This document shows positions 26,052 through 34,356 of a stretch of 38,145 nt of DNA, one piece after another. Location of the stretch: assembly GCF_900156395.1 (NCBI RefSeq), contig NZ_FTNL01000028.1, forward strand, positions 1 to 38,145. The letters are read 5' to 3'. The stretch's first letter is position 1; every line of letters starts with the position of its first letter. Under the pieces are notes generated by a model. The model searched no databases. It saw only the letters and a program-made list of their open reading frames with translations, and had not been told where the DNA came from. The position numbers were made by a program, and so were the translations under genes. Source of the DNA: Fluoribacter gormanii (GTDB taxonomy: Bacteria; Pseudomonadota; Gammaproteobacteria; Legionellales; Legionellaceae).

Positions 26052-26132
26052 TCGTTCCCGCGAAGGCGGGAACCCATTTATAGAGAGGCACAGTGCTACT
26101 GTAAGAATAGATCCCCGCCTTCGCGGGAATGA
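26052..26132. repeat. Palindromic ~80 bp element, copy 2
   Basis: Same element as copy 1, at the higher completeness: TTCCCGCGAAGGCGGGAA on the left and CCCGCCTTCGCGGGAATGA on the right are perfect inverted arms, each also able to fold alone (CCCGC-GAAG-GCGGG). The interior differs from copy 1 at only a few positions. It has no coding capacity, which fits a non-autonomous MITE- or REP-like family. Confidence 0.75.
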
Positions 26133-26172
26133 AAAAAAATCTTAACTTATTGGCAGTGTTCCTTTCCTCAGG

Positions 26173-26574
26173 CTACTTAGTTTCAAAAAGTCTACGGATT
26201 TCATCCGGTAATGACACCGATTTATTTTTCGTATAATCCACCCAAACAATTTTGCAGCTGCCTTGGGCCATCATGACTTCATCCTGATACAGATCATGAT
26301 CCATCATCATGCTTGACTTCCCAAGACTGTGTATTCGCGAGTGCAAAGTTACTGTCGCAGGATAAATAACCGGTTTTAAAAAGGTACATGCAACGTGAAT
26401 CACTACAGGGCCAGTTTTTTCAGTCATGCCAATATTCAATTGTCTTAGCCATTCAATGCGTGCTTCTTGAAAATAATCAAAATAGCGGGCGTTATTCACA
26501 TGGCCGAGTGCATCCATGTCGCCCCAAGCTATGGAAAAAATCTTTTTATGTATTTCAATCTTCAAATCAGTCAT
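26173..26574 (-). CDS. Hotdog-fold acyl-CoA thioesterase (YbgC/4HBT type)
   Basis: 133 residues. The block WGDMDALGHVNNARYFDYFQ near residues 17-36 is the 4-hydroxybenzoyl-CoA thioesterase signature, with the catalytic aspartate in DMDALGHVNN. The rest (ARIEWL, SRIHSLGKSSMMMDHDLY) matches the single-hotdog family. The exact acyl-CoA is unknown. It begins 10 bases after the priA stop, so it is the last gene of the midA-PTPS-priA operon. Confidence 0.88.
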   Translation of the reverse strand: MTDLKIEIHKKIFSIAWGDMDALGHVNNARYFDYFQEARIEWLRQLNIGMTEKTGPVVIHVACTFLKPVIYPATVTLHSRIHSLGKSSMMMDHDLYQDEVMMAQGSCKIVWVDYTKNKSVSLPDEIRRLFETK

Positions 26575-26584
26575 TTTATCTCCA

Positions 26585-28888
26585 TCATGATAAATCTATA
26601 GGGTCGACATCCACATTCCAACGCACACCATTACCTAATTTATTTCCTGTTAACCATTCACGCAATTGCGTTAAAGCGTTTTTCAGAATTTTTCTGGAAG
26701 AAGATTTAAGTAATAACTGCATGCGGTATTGATTGGCCTTTCGAGGCATAGGTGCAGGCGCTGGTCCCATTACTGTAATGGAAGAATTCAGGATTTGCTC
26801 TTTAGCCGCATGCAAAAATTTTAATACGCTGCCCGCTACTTTTCCTTGCGCCCTAATTACAGCCAAGTAGTGAAAAGGAGGCAATTGTGCTTTTTGACGT
26901 GTCGCTAATAAAGCATCTGCAAACTGATCATATCCCTGTTGAATCAATAAATTAAGTAGTGGATGATTGGGTAAGTGGGTTTGAATCAAAACTTGACCCG
27001 CTTGTTCCTCTCGACCGGCCCGTCCTGAAACTTGCATTAACAATTGCCCCAAATGCTCCAGCGCACGAAAATCCTGATTATAAAGCCCAGCATCAGCATC
27101 GAGCACCACAACCAAAGAAAGGCGTGGAAAATGATGACCTTTTGCTAACATTTGCGTGCCAACAATTAACTGTGCCTTACCAGTATGGATTTGGTCCAAA
27201 TGTTTATCCAAAGCATTTTTTTTGCGAACTGCATCACGATCGATACGCACAATCTCGGTATTTGGAAAATATGTGCTTAAAAACTCATGCACACGTTGCG
27301 TGCCTGCTCCAACCGGAATTAACTCCATACTGTGGCAGTTATGGCAACGATCCGGAGTTTTTTGGGTCAATCCACAATGATGACAAATCATCTGACCTAA
27401 CTGTTTATGCAGAGTCAGATGACTATCACAAGCACGACAATCAACCATCCAACCACACTGATGACACAACAAAACTGGAGAAAAACCTCGGCGATTAATA
27501 AATACCAAAACCTGATTTTGTCTGAGTAAATGCTCCTTGATAACATGTAAGGTTGGGGTTGCCAAACCATGTTGGAGTGTTTGTGAACGCAGATCAATCA
27601 GTTGATAATGTAAAGGTGTTGTCGAAAGTGCTTTATGAGTCAAGCGTAACAACATGTATTTATTTTGCATTACATTGTACATGCTTTCCAAGCTAGGAGT
27701 CGCGGATCCCAAAATAATGGGTATGTTCGCTAAATGTGCCCGCATTAGCGCTGTGTCTCGCGCTGAGTAGCGCACCCCCTCCATTTGCTTTAAGGATGCA
27801 TCATGCTCTTCATCAATTACAATTAACCCCAAATCAGGCATAGGTGTAAAAATTGCTGCTCGAGTTCCTATTACTATTTTAACCTTGCCTTCTTTTGCTA
27901 ATTGCCAGGCAACTTGTCGTTCTGATTCGTTCAGGTTGGAGTGAATCACTGCGACAGGTTGTTTAAAACGTGACGTAAAACGCGTGACTAATTGGGGGGT
28001 TAACCCGATCTCGGGTACCAGAACTAAAACTTGTTTTTGTTGCTCAATCACCTGAGCGATAACATGTAAATAAACTTCTGTTTTGCCACTTCCTGTAACT
28101 CCTTGCAATAAAAAGCACTGATATTGATGCAGCGCTTCTGTAATTGCAGCTACAGCTTCGGTTTGTTCGGCATTTAGTATTAATGGAGCAGACGGGGAAG
28201 GATTGGCTTTTTCTGGCAGTACAATTTGCTGAGATAAAGAAAGAATCTGTGCAGCAAGCAAGCTACAGAGTTGGGTAGAGTTAAATCCTCTTTCTGTCAA
28301 ACAATATTTGGCAACGGGTTCTTTTTGGGTACTCAGGAACTCAACCAGCTCAAGTTGTTTGCGAGCACGGGCCGGAATCATTTTCTTGACCTCTTCCAGA
28401 GGTAATGCCAATTGATAAAAATCGCCCATAGGTAATTGGCAAGGCTGTCCTAATCGATATTTTTTAGGTAACGCGAGTGGCAATACTTCAGACAAAGGTG
28501 ACTGATAATAATTGGCAATCCAGGAGCATAAGGTTAACGTTGCTTTATCAATTAATGGCTGGTTATCAATAATTGTGCTGATGCTCTTTAATGAGGCAAC
28601 ATTGTACAAAGATTCATTTTTACCGACTACCAAACCTAAGCGTATTTGTTTGCGGAATGGAACCCAGACTCGCGCGCCAATGCAGGGAGCCAGTCCTTCA
28701 CCAATATAATCAAAATAATCTCGATGGGTATGGGGAATGCACACTTGATAAACCGTATTCCCATTCTGCTCAATGTGTTCTGTCGTGGACTCCCCATCAT
28801 CACGCCTCTCCATCACATCCTGGGATATGTCAGTAGACATTGATGAGTGAGCACATTCATCAGAAGAGTCATGTTCGCTCTTATTCAT
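26585..28888 (-). CDS. priA: Primosomal protein N' (helicase)
   Basis: 767 residues from ATG 28888. Restarts stalled replication forks. The 3'-binding domain begins near VYQVCIPHTHRDYFDY; Walker A is GVTGSGKTEVYLH, the DEAH-type box VIDEEHDASLKQ, and the eight zinc cysteines fall in the CHQCGW...CRAC and CHHCG...CHNC pairs. Ahead of the conserved start lies a ~44-residue acidic, Ser-rich extension. An earlier in-frame ATG at 28957 would add 23 more residues and overlap the PTPS-like gene by 77 bases; ATG 28888 overlaps its stop by only 8 (ATGAATAA) and is preferred. Later ATGs inside the extension are possible too. Confidence 0.95.
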   Translation of the reverse strand: MNKSEHDSSDECAHSSMSTDISQDVMERRDDGESTTEHIEQNGNTVYQVCIPHTHRDYFDYIGEGLAPCIGARVWVPFRKQIRLGLVVGKNESLYNVASLKSISTIIDNQPLIDKATLTLCSWIANYYQSPLSEVLPLALPKKYRLGQPCQLPMGDFYQLALPLEEVKKMIPARARKQLELVEFLSTQKEPVAKYCLTERGFNSTQLCSLLAAQILSLSQQIVLPEKANPSPSAPLILNAEQTEAVAAITEALHQYQCFLLQGVTGSGKTEVYLHVIAQVIEQQKQVLVLVPEIGLTPQLVTRFTSRFKQPVAVIHSNLNESERQVAWQLAKEGKVKIVIGTRAAIFTPMPDLGLIVIDEEHDASLKQMEGVRYSARDTALMRAHLANIPIILGSATPSLESMYNVMQNKYMLLRLTHKALSTTPLHYQLIDLRSQTLQHGLATPTLHVIKEHLLRQNQVLVFINRRGFSPVLLCHQCGWMVDCRACDSHLTLHKQLGQMICHHCGLTQKTPDRCHNCHSMELIPVGAGTQRVHEFLSTYFPNTEIVRIDRDAVRKKNALDKHLDQIHTGKAQLIVGTQMLAKGHHFPRLSLVVVLDADAGLYNQDFRALEHLGQLLMQVSGRAGREEQAGQVLIQTHLPNHPLLNLLIQQGYDQFADALLATRQKAQLPPFHYLAVIRAQGKVAGSVLKFLHAAKEQILNSSITVMGPAPAPMPRKANQYRMQLLLKSSSRKILKNALTQLREWLTGNKLGNGVRWNVDVDPIDLS

Positions 28889-29387
28889 GCGCTCTGTGCC
28901 ATTGATGATTGGCTGATTGTCCTGGGGCTGAAAAAACCTTGACCACAACATGCTCAATACGGTGTCGATCCAATTCTGCTTTATCTTTAATCAGCTCTTG
29001 CACAAACCAACGAGATAATTCTTCTACCGTAATATTGGTCACTGGTAATAAAGTCACGTCCTCTTTAAGAAAGGGAATTTTTTTCTGATTAAAGGTAAAG
29101 TAATAATATTCCTCATCCTCAGCGTATTGCAGAAAGGGAGAAAATTGCGGCATCAGAAAAGTTTGATTCAAATAACGACATAATTTATGGATACGCTCTT
29201 TATAATAGCGATAGTCAAACGTCATTCCATTTTCTTCAACCCAAGTCGTGAGTGCTAAATAAACCCCATACATATGGCCGTGTAATGGTTCTCTTTCTGT
29301 TGCAGAAAAAATAGTAGTATGACCAGCAGAAAATTTCATGGATTCTTTTTGTAATTCCACAGTTGTCAGGTATCTTTTTATGTTCAT
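28881..29387 (-). CDS. PTPS/QueD-family protein with ExxHGH motif
   Basis: 168 residues of the 6-pyruvoyl-tetrahydropterin synthase fold. The three zinc histidines are H23 (FSAGH), H36 and H38 (HGHMYG). The catalytic cysteine of QueD (Cx3HGH) is absent: that position is R32. Instead E33 gives ExxHGH, the motif I recall for PTPS-III, which cleaves dihydroneopterin triphosphate product to 6-hydroxymethyl-dihydropterin and replaces FolB in some bacteria and Plasmodium. The C-terminal region where the family has a pterin-anchoring glutamate reads VVVKVFSAPGQSA, apparently without it. So it may be a folate-branch enzyme with altered binding, or a divergent paralogue. It overlaps midA by four bases and priA by eight. 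NCBI-style naming would probably be 6-carboxytetrahydropterin synthase. Confidence 0.8.
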   Translation of the reverse strand: MNIKRYLTTVELQKESMKFSAGHTTIFSATEREPLHGHMYGVYLALTTWVEENGMTFDYRYYKERIHKLCRYLNQTFLMPQFSPFLQYAEDEEYYYFTFNQKKIPFLKEDVTLLPVTNITVEELSRWFVQELIKDKAELDRHRIEHVVVKVFSAPGQSANHQWHRAHE

Positions 29388-30496
29388 AAACTCACTCGTT
29401 TATCATTTAATAGAAATCCGTTTAAGGAAATTTCCACATTTTTACTTAAAGCGATTACTTTAAATAACTCCCCCATTTCACTGGGAAGGGTGAGTTGCTT
29501 TATCGCTTGCTTTGCTCGTACTTGTTCCAAATCATTATCCAATGTATTGATTAAGCTTAGCAAACCGTTGGCCAGCAAAAAAGAGGCTTGATTTGTAAAA
29601 CCTGCGATATGAAAACCAGCTTGTTGCCCGGCTTCTGCTACATGAGTAAAATCCACATGTGCGGTAATGTCTTGCTCTCCTGGATGCAATAATGGATCCG
29701 GATGACTTTGGTGTTGATAATGACACATTAAAGTGCCCTGATTCCGATCGGGATGATAGTACTCATGGCGAGGAAATCCGTAATCAATCAAAAACACCAC
29801 ACCTTGTTTTAACATCTGATAATTATTTAAGATCCAATCATCGATAAAAAGATTCACTTCAGAAAGATAAGGAATATTTTGTAGTGATAATCGGTTGTCA
29901 ATATAATCCAGCAAACGCTGATTATGACAGGGTTTAAATAGTTCTGTTAATTGTTGCTGTTCGTTCAAGGCAACATAACTTTCCATAATGCCCTGCTCTG
30001 TTTTCATGAATCGATGTACCGGCATAGCATCTAGAACTTCATTTGCCAAAACTACTCCATTAAAAGGGACTTCTGGCCAGTGTTCAAGCCAGGTCACTAA
30101 ATGAGCCAGATGAGGAATTTTTTGTGCTATAAGCTCGCGTTGACGATGTTGTAAATCAGCGCTGACCTCCAAAATGCAATAGGCCTTTGGCAACGCGTTA
30201 TGCTCCGCCAAATGTTCTAATATAGCGACACAAAGAGCGCCCGAACCTGCACCAAACTCGAATAACATCGGCGACTCAAGCGCCATTAATACTTGCTGGC
30301 ACTGATTCGCTAGCGTTTTACCAAATAAGGGAGTCAATTCAGGAGCAGTAATAAAATCACCATGCTTCCCTAATTTTTGCAACCCGGAACTATAATATCC
30401 TTTGCCAGGAGCGTACAATGCAAGCTGCATGAATTCTACGAAGGGAATAGACTGGCGTTCAGCCAGTAGCGCGTGTAAGGTTTGTATTATACTCAT
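29384..30496 (-). CDS. SAM-dependent methyltransferase, MidA/NDUFAF7 family
   Basis: 370 residues. The SAM-binding motif EFGAGSGALC is at 80-89, with the family blocks YAPGKGYYSSG and GDFITAPELTPLFG before it and NEVLDAMPVHRF after. In mitochondria the homologue NDUFAF7 methylates an arginine of complex I; the bacterial target is not known. First gene of the minus-strand operon, stop overlapping the PTPS-like start (ATGA). Its start at 30496 is the only one in line with the family N-terminus. Confidence 0.9.
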   Translation of the reverse strand: MSIIQTLHALLAERQSIPFVEFMQLALYAPGKGYYSSGLQKLGKHGDFITAPELTPLFGKTLANQCQQVLMALESPMLFEFGAGSGALCVAILEHLAEHNALPKAYCILEVSADLQHRQRELIAQKIPHLAHLVTWLEHWPEVPFNGVVLANEVLDAMPVHRFMKTEQGIMESYVALNEQQQLTELFKPCHNQRLLDYIDNRLSLQNIPYLSEVNLFIDDWILNNYQMLKQGVVFLIDYGFPRHEYYHPDRNQGTLMCHYQHQSHPDPLLHPGEQDITAHVDFTHVAEAGQQAGFHIAGFTNQASFLLANGLLSLINTLDNDLEQVRAKQAIKQLTLPSEMGELFKVIALSKNVEISLNGFLLNDKRVSL

Positions 30497-30552
30497 ATTT
30501 ATACTTTAAAAACTTTAGCTGGGTAAAACCGAAGCAATATATCTTGGCTCTA

Positions 30553-30574
30553 CGTCCCGCGGCTTGTCCGCAAG
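30553..30574. repeat. CGTCCCGCGGCTTGTCCGCA repeat
   Basis: Matches 6498-6517 with three differences; it continues as a decayed hairpin (GTCCCAAAGCACGGAC) to about 30597. It sits between the divergent midA operon and the pteridine reductase gene. Confidence 0.55.
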
Positions 30575-30635
30575 ATGTAAGTCCCAAAGCACGGACTTCG
30601 TTGCACCCAGGATAATCAAGAACAGGAACCATACA

Positions 30636-31391
30636 TTGAATCCGACAAACAAACAAGAAGCGAAAGTTGCTTTAGTCACCGGTGGGGCGCGCCGCATCGG
30701 CGCAGCGGTAGTCAAAAAACTACATGCCGCAGGATATAAAGTAGTGATTCATTGCCATCAATCATTGCCAGAGGCCCATGCCCTTGCAGCCGACTTAAAT
30801 GAGCAACGGCCGAACAGTACCTTTGTTTTACAAAGAGAATTATCTGAGCCAGGCGCAGCAGAAGAAATAATGATTACAATTCAGGATTGGGCTGAACGTT
30901 TGGATTTATTAGTTAATAATGCTTCTGTGTTCATCCGCACTGAATTCACTGCATTTGCTGAGACAGATTGGCATACTCTTTTTGACATTCATGTTAAAGC
31001 ACCTTTCTTACTGAGTCTCGCAGCACGTCCCTTATTGGCAAAACAATCCGGGGCCATTATAAATGTAAGCGACATCCATGCTGAAAAACCATTGAAAGGG
31101 TACTCTGTTTATTGCCAAAGTAAAGCCGCTTTGGAAATGCAAACAAAGAGCCTGGCACGGGAATTTGCTCCTGAAATCAGGGTCAATGCGGTTGCGCCAG
31201 GGGCCATTGTTTGGCCTGAACATTCCAATACGTTGACTCTAGAAATTCAAGAACAAATTATCGAGAAAACACCGCTAAAAAAGCATGGGGATCCTGAATA
31301 CATTGCCCAGGCCATTTTAGCCTTTGCCGAAAATCCCTACATTACCGGACAAATACTCAAAGTGGACGGGGGCAGAAGCTTACTTGGCTAA
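30636..31391 (+). CDS. Pteridine reductase-like SDR
   Basis: 252 residues from a TTG at 30636. Short-chain dehydrogenase with TGGARRIG near residue 15, the TGx3RxG form typical of pteridine reductases and FolM; NNAS follows mid-protein and the catalytic pair is YCQSK. Such enzymes reduce dihydropterins, biopterins or weakly dihydrofolate with NADPH. There is no ATG in frame before the Rossmann motif: the frame runs back to a TTG at 30564 inside repeat DNA, while TTG 30636 has AGGA nine bases upstream and gives a normal N-terminus. Divergent from the operon carrying the PTPS-like gene, so a shared pterin pathway is plausible. Confidence 0.85.
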   Translation: MNPTNKQEAKVALVTGGARRIGAAVVKKLHAAGYKVVIHCHQSLPEAHALAADLNEQRPNSTFVLQRELSEPGAAEEIMITIQDWAERLDLLVNNASVFIRTEFTAFAETDWHTLFDIHVKAPFLLSLAARPLLAKQSGAIINVSDIHAEKPLKGYSVYCQSKAALEMQTKSLAREFAPEIRVNAVAPGAIVWPEHSNTLTLEIQEQIIEKTPLKKHGDPEYIAQAILAFAENPYITGQILKVDGGRSLLG

Positions 31392-31493
31392 TTTATACCT
31401 AATTAATCACATCACTTACCGAATAATGGATAAAGCTGCTCAGCGGCTGGAGCATCTCCAGGGTTTATAATTGAGATTATCAAGATTTAATTT

Positions 31494-31525
31494 AATTTTT
31501 AATTTTTAATTTTTAATTTTTTAAT
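31494..31525. repeat. AT-rich tandem repeat, TTTTTAA unit
   Basis: Four to five tandem copies of a 7-bp TTTTTAA unit with small variations in the gap between the convergent SDR and dus genes. Low complexity; may help end transcription in both directions. Confidence 0.6.
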
Positions 31526-31551
31526 CATGCGAATTTTGGATGAGAGTCGCA

Positions 31552-32505
31552 TTAAACCCAAGATCGCAAAAAGCAATGAATCGACCCCAAAGAATCCAAT
31601 CGGTAAAAACGATTAAGTGATGACTCATCAAGTAATTTGCCAAAATAATAACGAACCAAAGACTTACTTTGTAAAACCGCTTTATATTCATCTTCCAGTG
31701 CAGCCAATCCTTGCAAATGCGTCATAAACAGACTGATTTTTTCCGCCAGACTTATCGTAGCACCCTGCTGTTCCAATAACTCTTGATAGAGCCAGGGCTT
31801 GCCACTGCCACCACGCGAAATCATATAAGCATCGCAATCACTCAACTCTATTGCCCGATGCAAACTGTGGATATCATTAATATCTCCATTAGCAATCACC
31901 GGAATAGCAATGCTTTGTTTTATTTTTGCGATTTGTTGCAAGTCAGAGCCAACATCATAATCATCAATCCAACGCCGACCGTGTACAATTAGCGCATCGG
32001 CTCCTGCTTCTTCAATTTTTTTCGCCAGCAGCACATCCCTTGCATCACCTTGAATGCGAATTTTTATTGTTAAGGGAATAATAATCGCGGCGCGCACTTC
32101 CTTAACAAGGCGCACTAAGTGCTCTGGTTCCTCGAGCAAAGCACTTCCCGCACCTTTTTTACGAATTTTAGGTTTTGGGCAACCACAATTGATGTCGATA
32201 ATATCCGCACCATTTTGCTGTAATCGTTGTGCTGCTTGCGCCAATATAGATGGTTCTGAACCTGCAATTTGATAGGCAAGAATCTGCTCCTGTGGATCCC
32301 GATAAATATAACGTGAATTTGCTGTATGCTTATGAAGAACATCTGTTGCGGAACTCATCTCCGTCACACAATACGCTGGTGCCCGATAATGATTAAATAA
32401 TGTTCTGAATGGTGCACAGCTATAACCCGCTAAAGGGCCTTGAATTAACCGATTGGACAATGTCAAAGAGCCTATTTTCAAAGAACTGTTAATAAAAGCG
32501 TGCAT
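31552..32505 (-). CDS. tRNA-dihydrouridine synthase, DusB-like
   Basis: 317 residues from ATG 32505. FMN enzyme that reduces uridines in tRNA. The active-site cysteine lies in DINCGCPKPKIRKKGAGSALL, closest to the DusB form (GCPAKKVNRKLAGSALL); AGSEP, TIKIR, VIANGDI and SRGGSGKPW are also as in the family. The usual fis partner of dusB is not adjacent. Assignment to DusB rather than another Dus subgroup is moderate. Confidence 0.88.
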   Translation of the reverse strand: MHAFINSSLKIGSLTLSNRLIQGPLAGYSCAPFRTLFNHYRAPAYCVTEMSSATDVLHKHTANSRYIYRDPQEQILAYQIAGSEPSILAQAAQRLQQNGADIIDINCGCPKPKIRKKGAGSALLEEPEHLVRLVKEVRAAIIIPLTIKIRIQGDARDVLLAKKIEEAGADALIVHGRRWIDDYDVGSDLQQIAKIKQSIAIPVIANGDINDIHSLHRAIELSDCDAYMISRGGSGKPWLYQELLEQQGATISLAEKISLFMTHLQGLAALEDEYKAVLQSKSLVRYYFGKLLDESSLNRFYRLDSLGSIHCFLRSWV

Positions 32506-32619
32506 CAATTTAATTCATAGATATAATGAGGTCCAATTTTAACATACTTTAAACCAGAAAAAGCAGTTAAACTCGACTGTGTAAGCTAAAGACACTGAAT
32601 TAAATAGGAATACTCCTTT

Positions 32620-33063
32620 ATGGACAAACGTTATTTATCCCCATTGGAAATGCTCAATATTGCGACGCAACATGCCTATGCAGCCGATTATCTATTACAG
32701 CAAATCTCTGATTGGACATTCAGGCAAACTGATCCACTTGCCGTATTAACTCCAGTTACTTCATTGATGTATCAAGCCTTTCTCTTGACATTAAAAGCTT
32801 ATTGTTTGCATGAACACCGCCCAATCAAAGAGCATAAAAAACTCATGGAGCTGGTCGAATTAAATAGTCACTTGGGATTTTCACGTCAGGAGCTCGTTTT
32901 ATTAAAGACTCTGGCAAAACAGCAGGTTTTCCTTAAAGGAACTGATTATGATCTATGGGAAAACCAACAGCAATTCCAGGTATTTTGTGAAGAGATTCTA
33001 TCGCTTTATCAAAAGCTACAAACGATGATGCCTCTGGAGCTTCATCCGGATTATCAACAATAA
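32620..33063 (+). CDS. Small helical protein, HEPN-like
   Basis: 147 residues, all-helical by appearance. The stretch SLMYQAFLLTLKAYCLHEHRPIKEHKKLMELVEL resembles the core of HEPN domains (an alpha-helix with AFxLxLKA, then a loop and H-x-L), but the RNase-type Rx4-6H motif is not clearly present, so a catalytic role is not supported. No partner nucleotidyltransferase (MNT) gene is adjacent. It stands between the divergent dus gene and the Bat operon. The function is unknown. Confidence 0.65.
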   Translation: MDKRYLSPLEMLNIATQHAYAADYLLQQISDWTFRQTDPLAVLTPVTSLMYQAFLLTLKAYCLHEHRPIKEHKKLMELVELNSHLGFSRQELVLLKTLAKQQVFLKGTDYDLWENQQQFQVFCEEILSLYQKLQTMMPLELHPDYQQ

Positions 33064-33088
33064 ATGTTGTCCAGGTGAAACGCAAAGG

Positions 33089-33118
33089 AACCCGGGCTAC
33101 GGCCTCGCCCAGGCTACA
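33089..33118. repeat. Dispersed CCCGGGCTAC...CCCAGGCTAC repeat
   Basis: AACCCGGGCTAC, then GGCCTCG, then CCCAGGCTAC, in the gap before the moxR gene. Same family as 1271-1300, 4921-4953 and 17400-17432. Confidence 0.5.
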
Positions 33119-33258
33119 ACTCCTAGGTTACTCCATCCCAAAAATGATTAATTATTGCACAAAAACACACTGGAGCACTTGGCAGGGAATGTAATTCACG
33201 CTAGGATAAGTTTTTTTATTTAACTCTGTTTGATGTTATTTAGATTAAGGTAGAAACT

Positions 33259-34260
33259 ATGGAGCAAGTAGAAGACAGTAAGACTGGAAATGCTGTGCAA
33301 CGCCAAATATTACAGTTAAGCCATCGCTTAAATTCGCAAATTTTAGGTCAAGATGGATTAATTTCACGTTTACTCATTGCCTTACTTGCAGATGGCCATT
33401 TATTGGTTGAAGGAGCACCTGGATTAGCAAAAACACGGGCAGTTAAAGAACTGTCTGATGGTGTTGAAGGTAATTTTCATCGCATCCAGTTTACACCTGA
33501 TTTATTGCCTGGGGATTTAACCGGTACCGATGTATACCATCCACAAAATGGTTCTTTTGTGTTTCAACCCGGGCCTATATTCCATCATTTGCTTTTGGCA
33601 GATGAAATTAACCGTGCCCCAGCAAAAGTACAATCTGCACTTCTTGAGGCAATGGCTGAAAGACAAGTTACTATAGGAGGTAAAACCTATCCGCTCCCTG
33701 AATTATTTCTAGTCATGGCAACACAAAACCCAATTGAGCAAGAAGGAACGTATCCTTTGCCTGAAGCACAATTAGATCGATTTTTGATGTACGTAAAAAT
33801 TAGCTATCCTGATGCCAAAGTAGAGCATGATATCTTAGCCCTATCGCGCAAAGAAGCTTTAGGCGCGGCTATGGCTACTAAGCCTGTTACCACTGAAAAG
33901 CTAACACAAAAAACATTATTTGAAGCGCGGAAACAAGTGCTGAATGTTCATACAAGCGATGCATTGGAAAAATATCTAGTGCAATTGGTAGTAGCAACTC
34001 GTAATCCTGGGGTATACAGCGAAGAATTGGGTCGTTGGTTGCGTTTTGGTGCGAGTCCCCGTGCTACGATTGCTTTAGATCGTTGCTCCAAAGCACATGC
34101 CTGGCTTTGTGGGAGAGATTATGTTACTCCGGATGACATTCATGTGATTGCCCATGATGTATTAAGGCATCGAATTTTATTAAGCTTTGAAGCTGAAGCA
34201 GAAGGAATCAATAGCGACGATTTTATTGACTCCTTATTGCGTTTAGTTGCTGTTCCGTAG
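33259..34260 (+). CDS. MoxR-family AAA+ ATPase
   Basis: 333 residues. Walker A is in EGAPGLAKTR, Walker B in LLLADEINRAPAK, followed by sensor 1 in MATQNPIEQEGTYPLPEAQLD. MoxR ATPases act as chaperones that mature or activate VWA-domain partners; here DUF58 and two VWA genes follow. First gene of the Bat operon, with AAGGTAG before the ATG. Confidence 0.93.
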   Translation: MEQVEDSKTGNAVQRQILQLSHRLNSQILGQDGLISRLLIALLADGHLLVEGAPGLAKTRAVKELSDGVEGNFHRIQFTPDLLPGDLTGTDVYHPQNGSFVFQPGPIFHHLLLADEINRAPAKVQSALLEAMAERQVTIGGKTYPLPELFLVMATQNPIEQEGTYPLPEAQLDRFLMYVKISYPDAKVEHDILALSRKEALGAAMATKPVTTEKLTQKTLFEARKQVLNVHTSDALEKYLVQLVVATRNPGVYSEELGRWLRFGASPRATIALDRCSKAHAWLCGRDYVTPDDIHVIAHDVLRHRILLSFEAEAEGINSDDFIDSLLRLVAVP

Positions 34261-34356
34261 AAAACAGGCAGGTTGGGCAGACCCAACAAATAATACCCTT
34301 GAATCTGATGAATTTTGTCCCAATCTTCAGAAACATATGAGGTGCACGAGGTTTTT

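Noticed and set aside
26959..27498. Long open frame on the plus strand opposite priA (179 codons)
   Set aside because: It is fully antisense to the conserved helicase and zinc region of priA, has a low-complexity His/Asp-rich translation and no ribosome-binding site.
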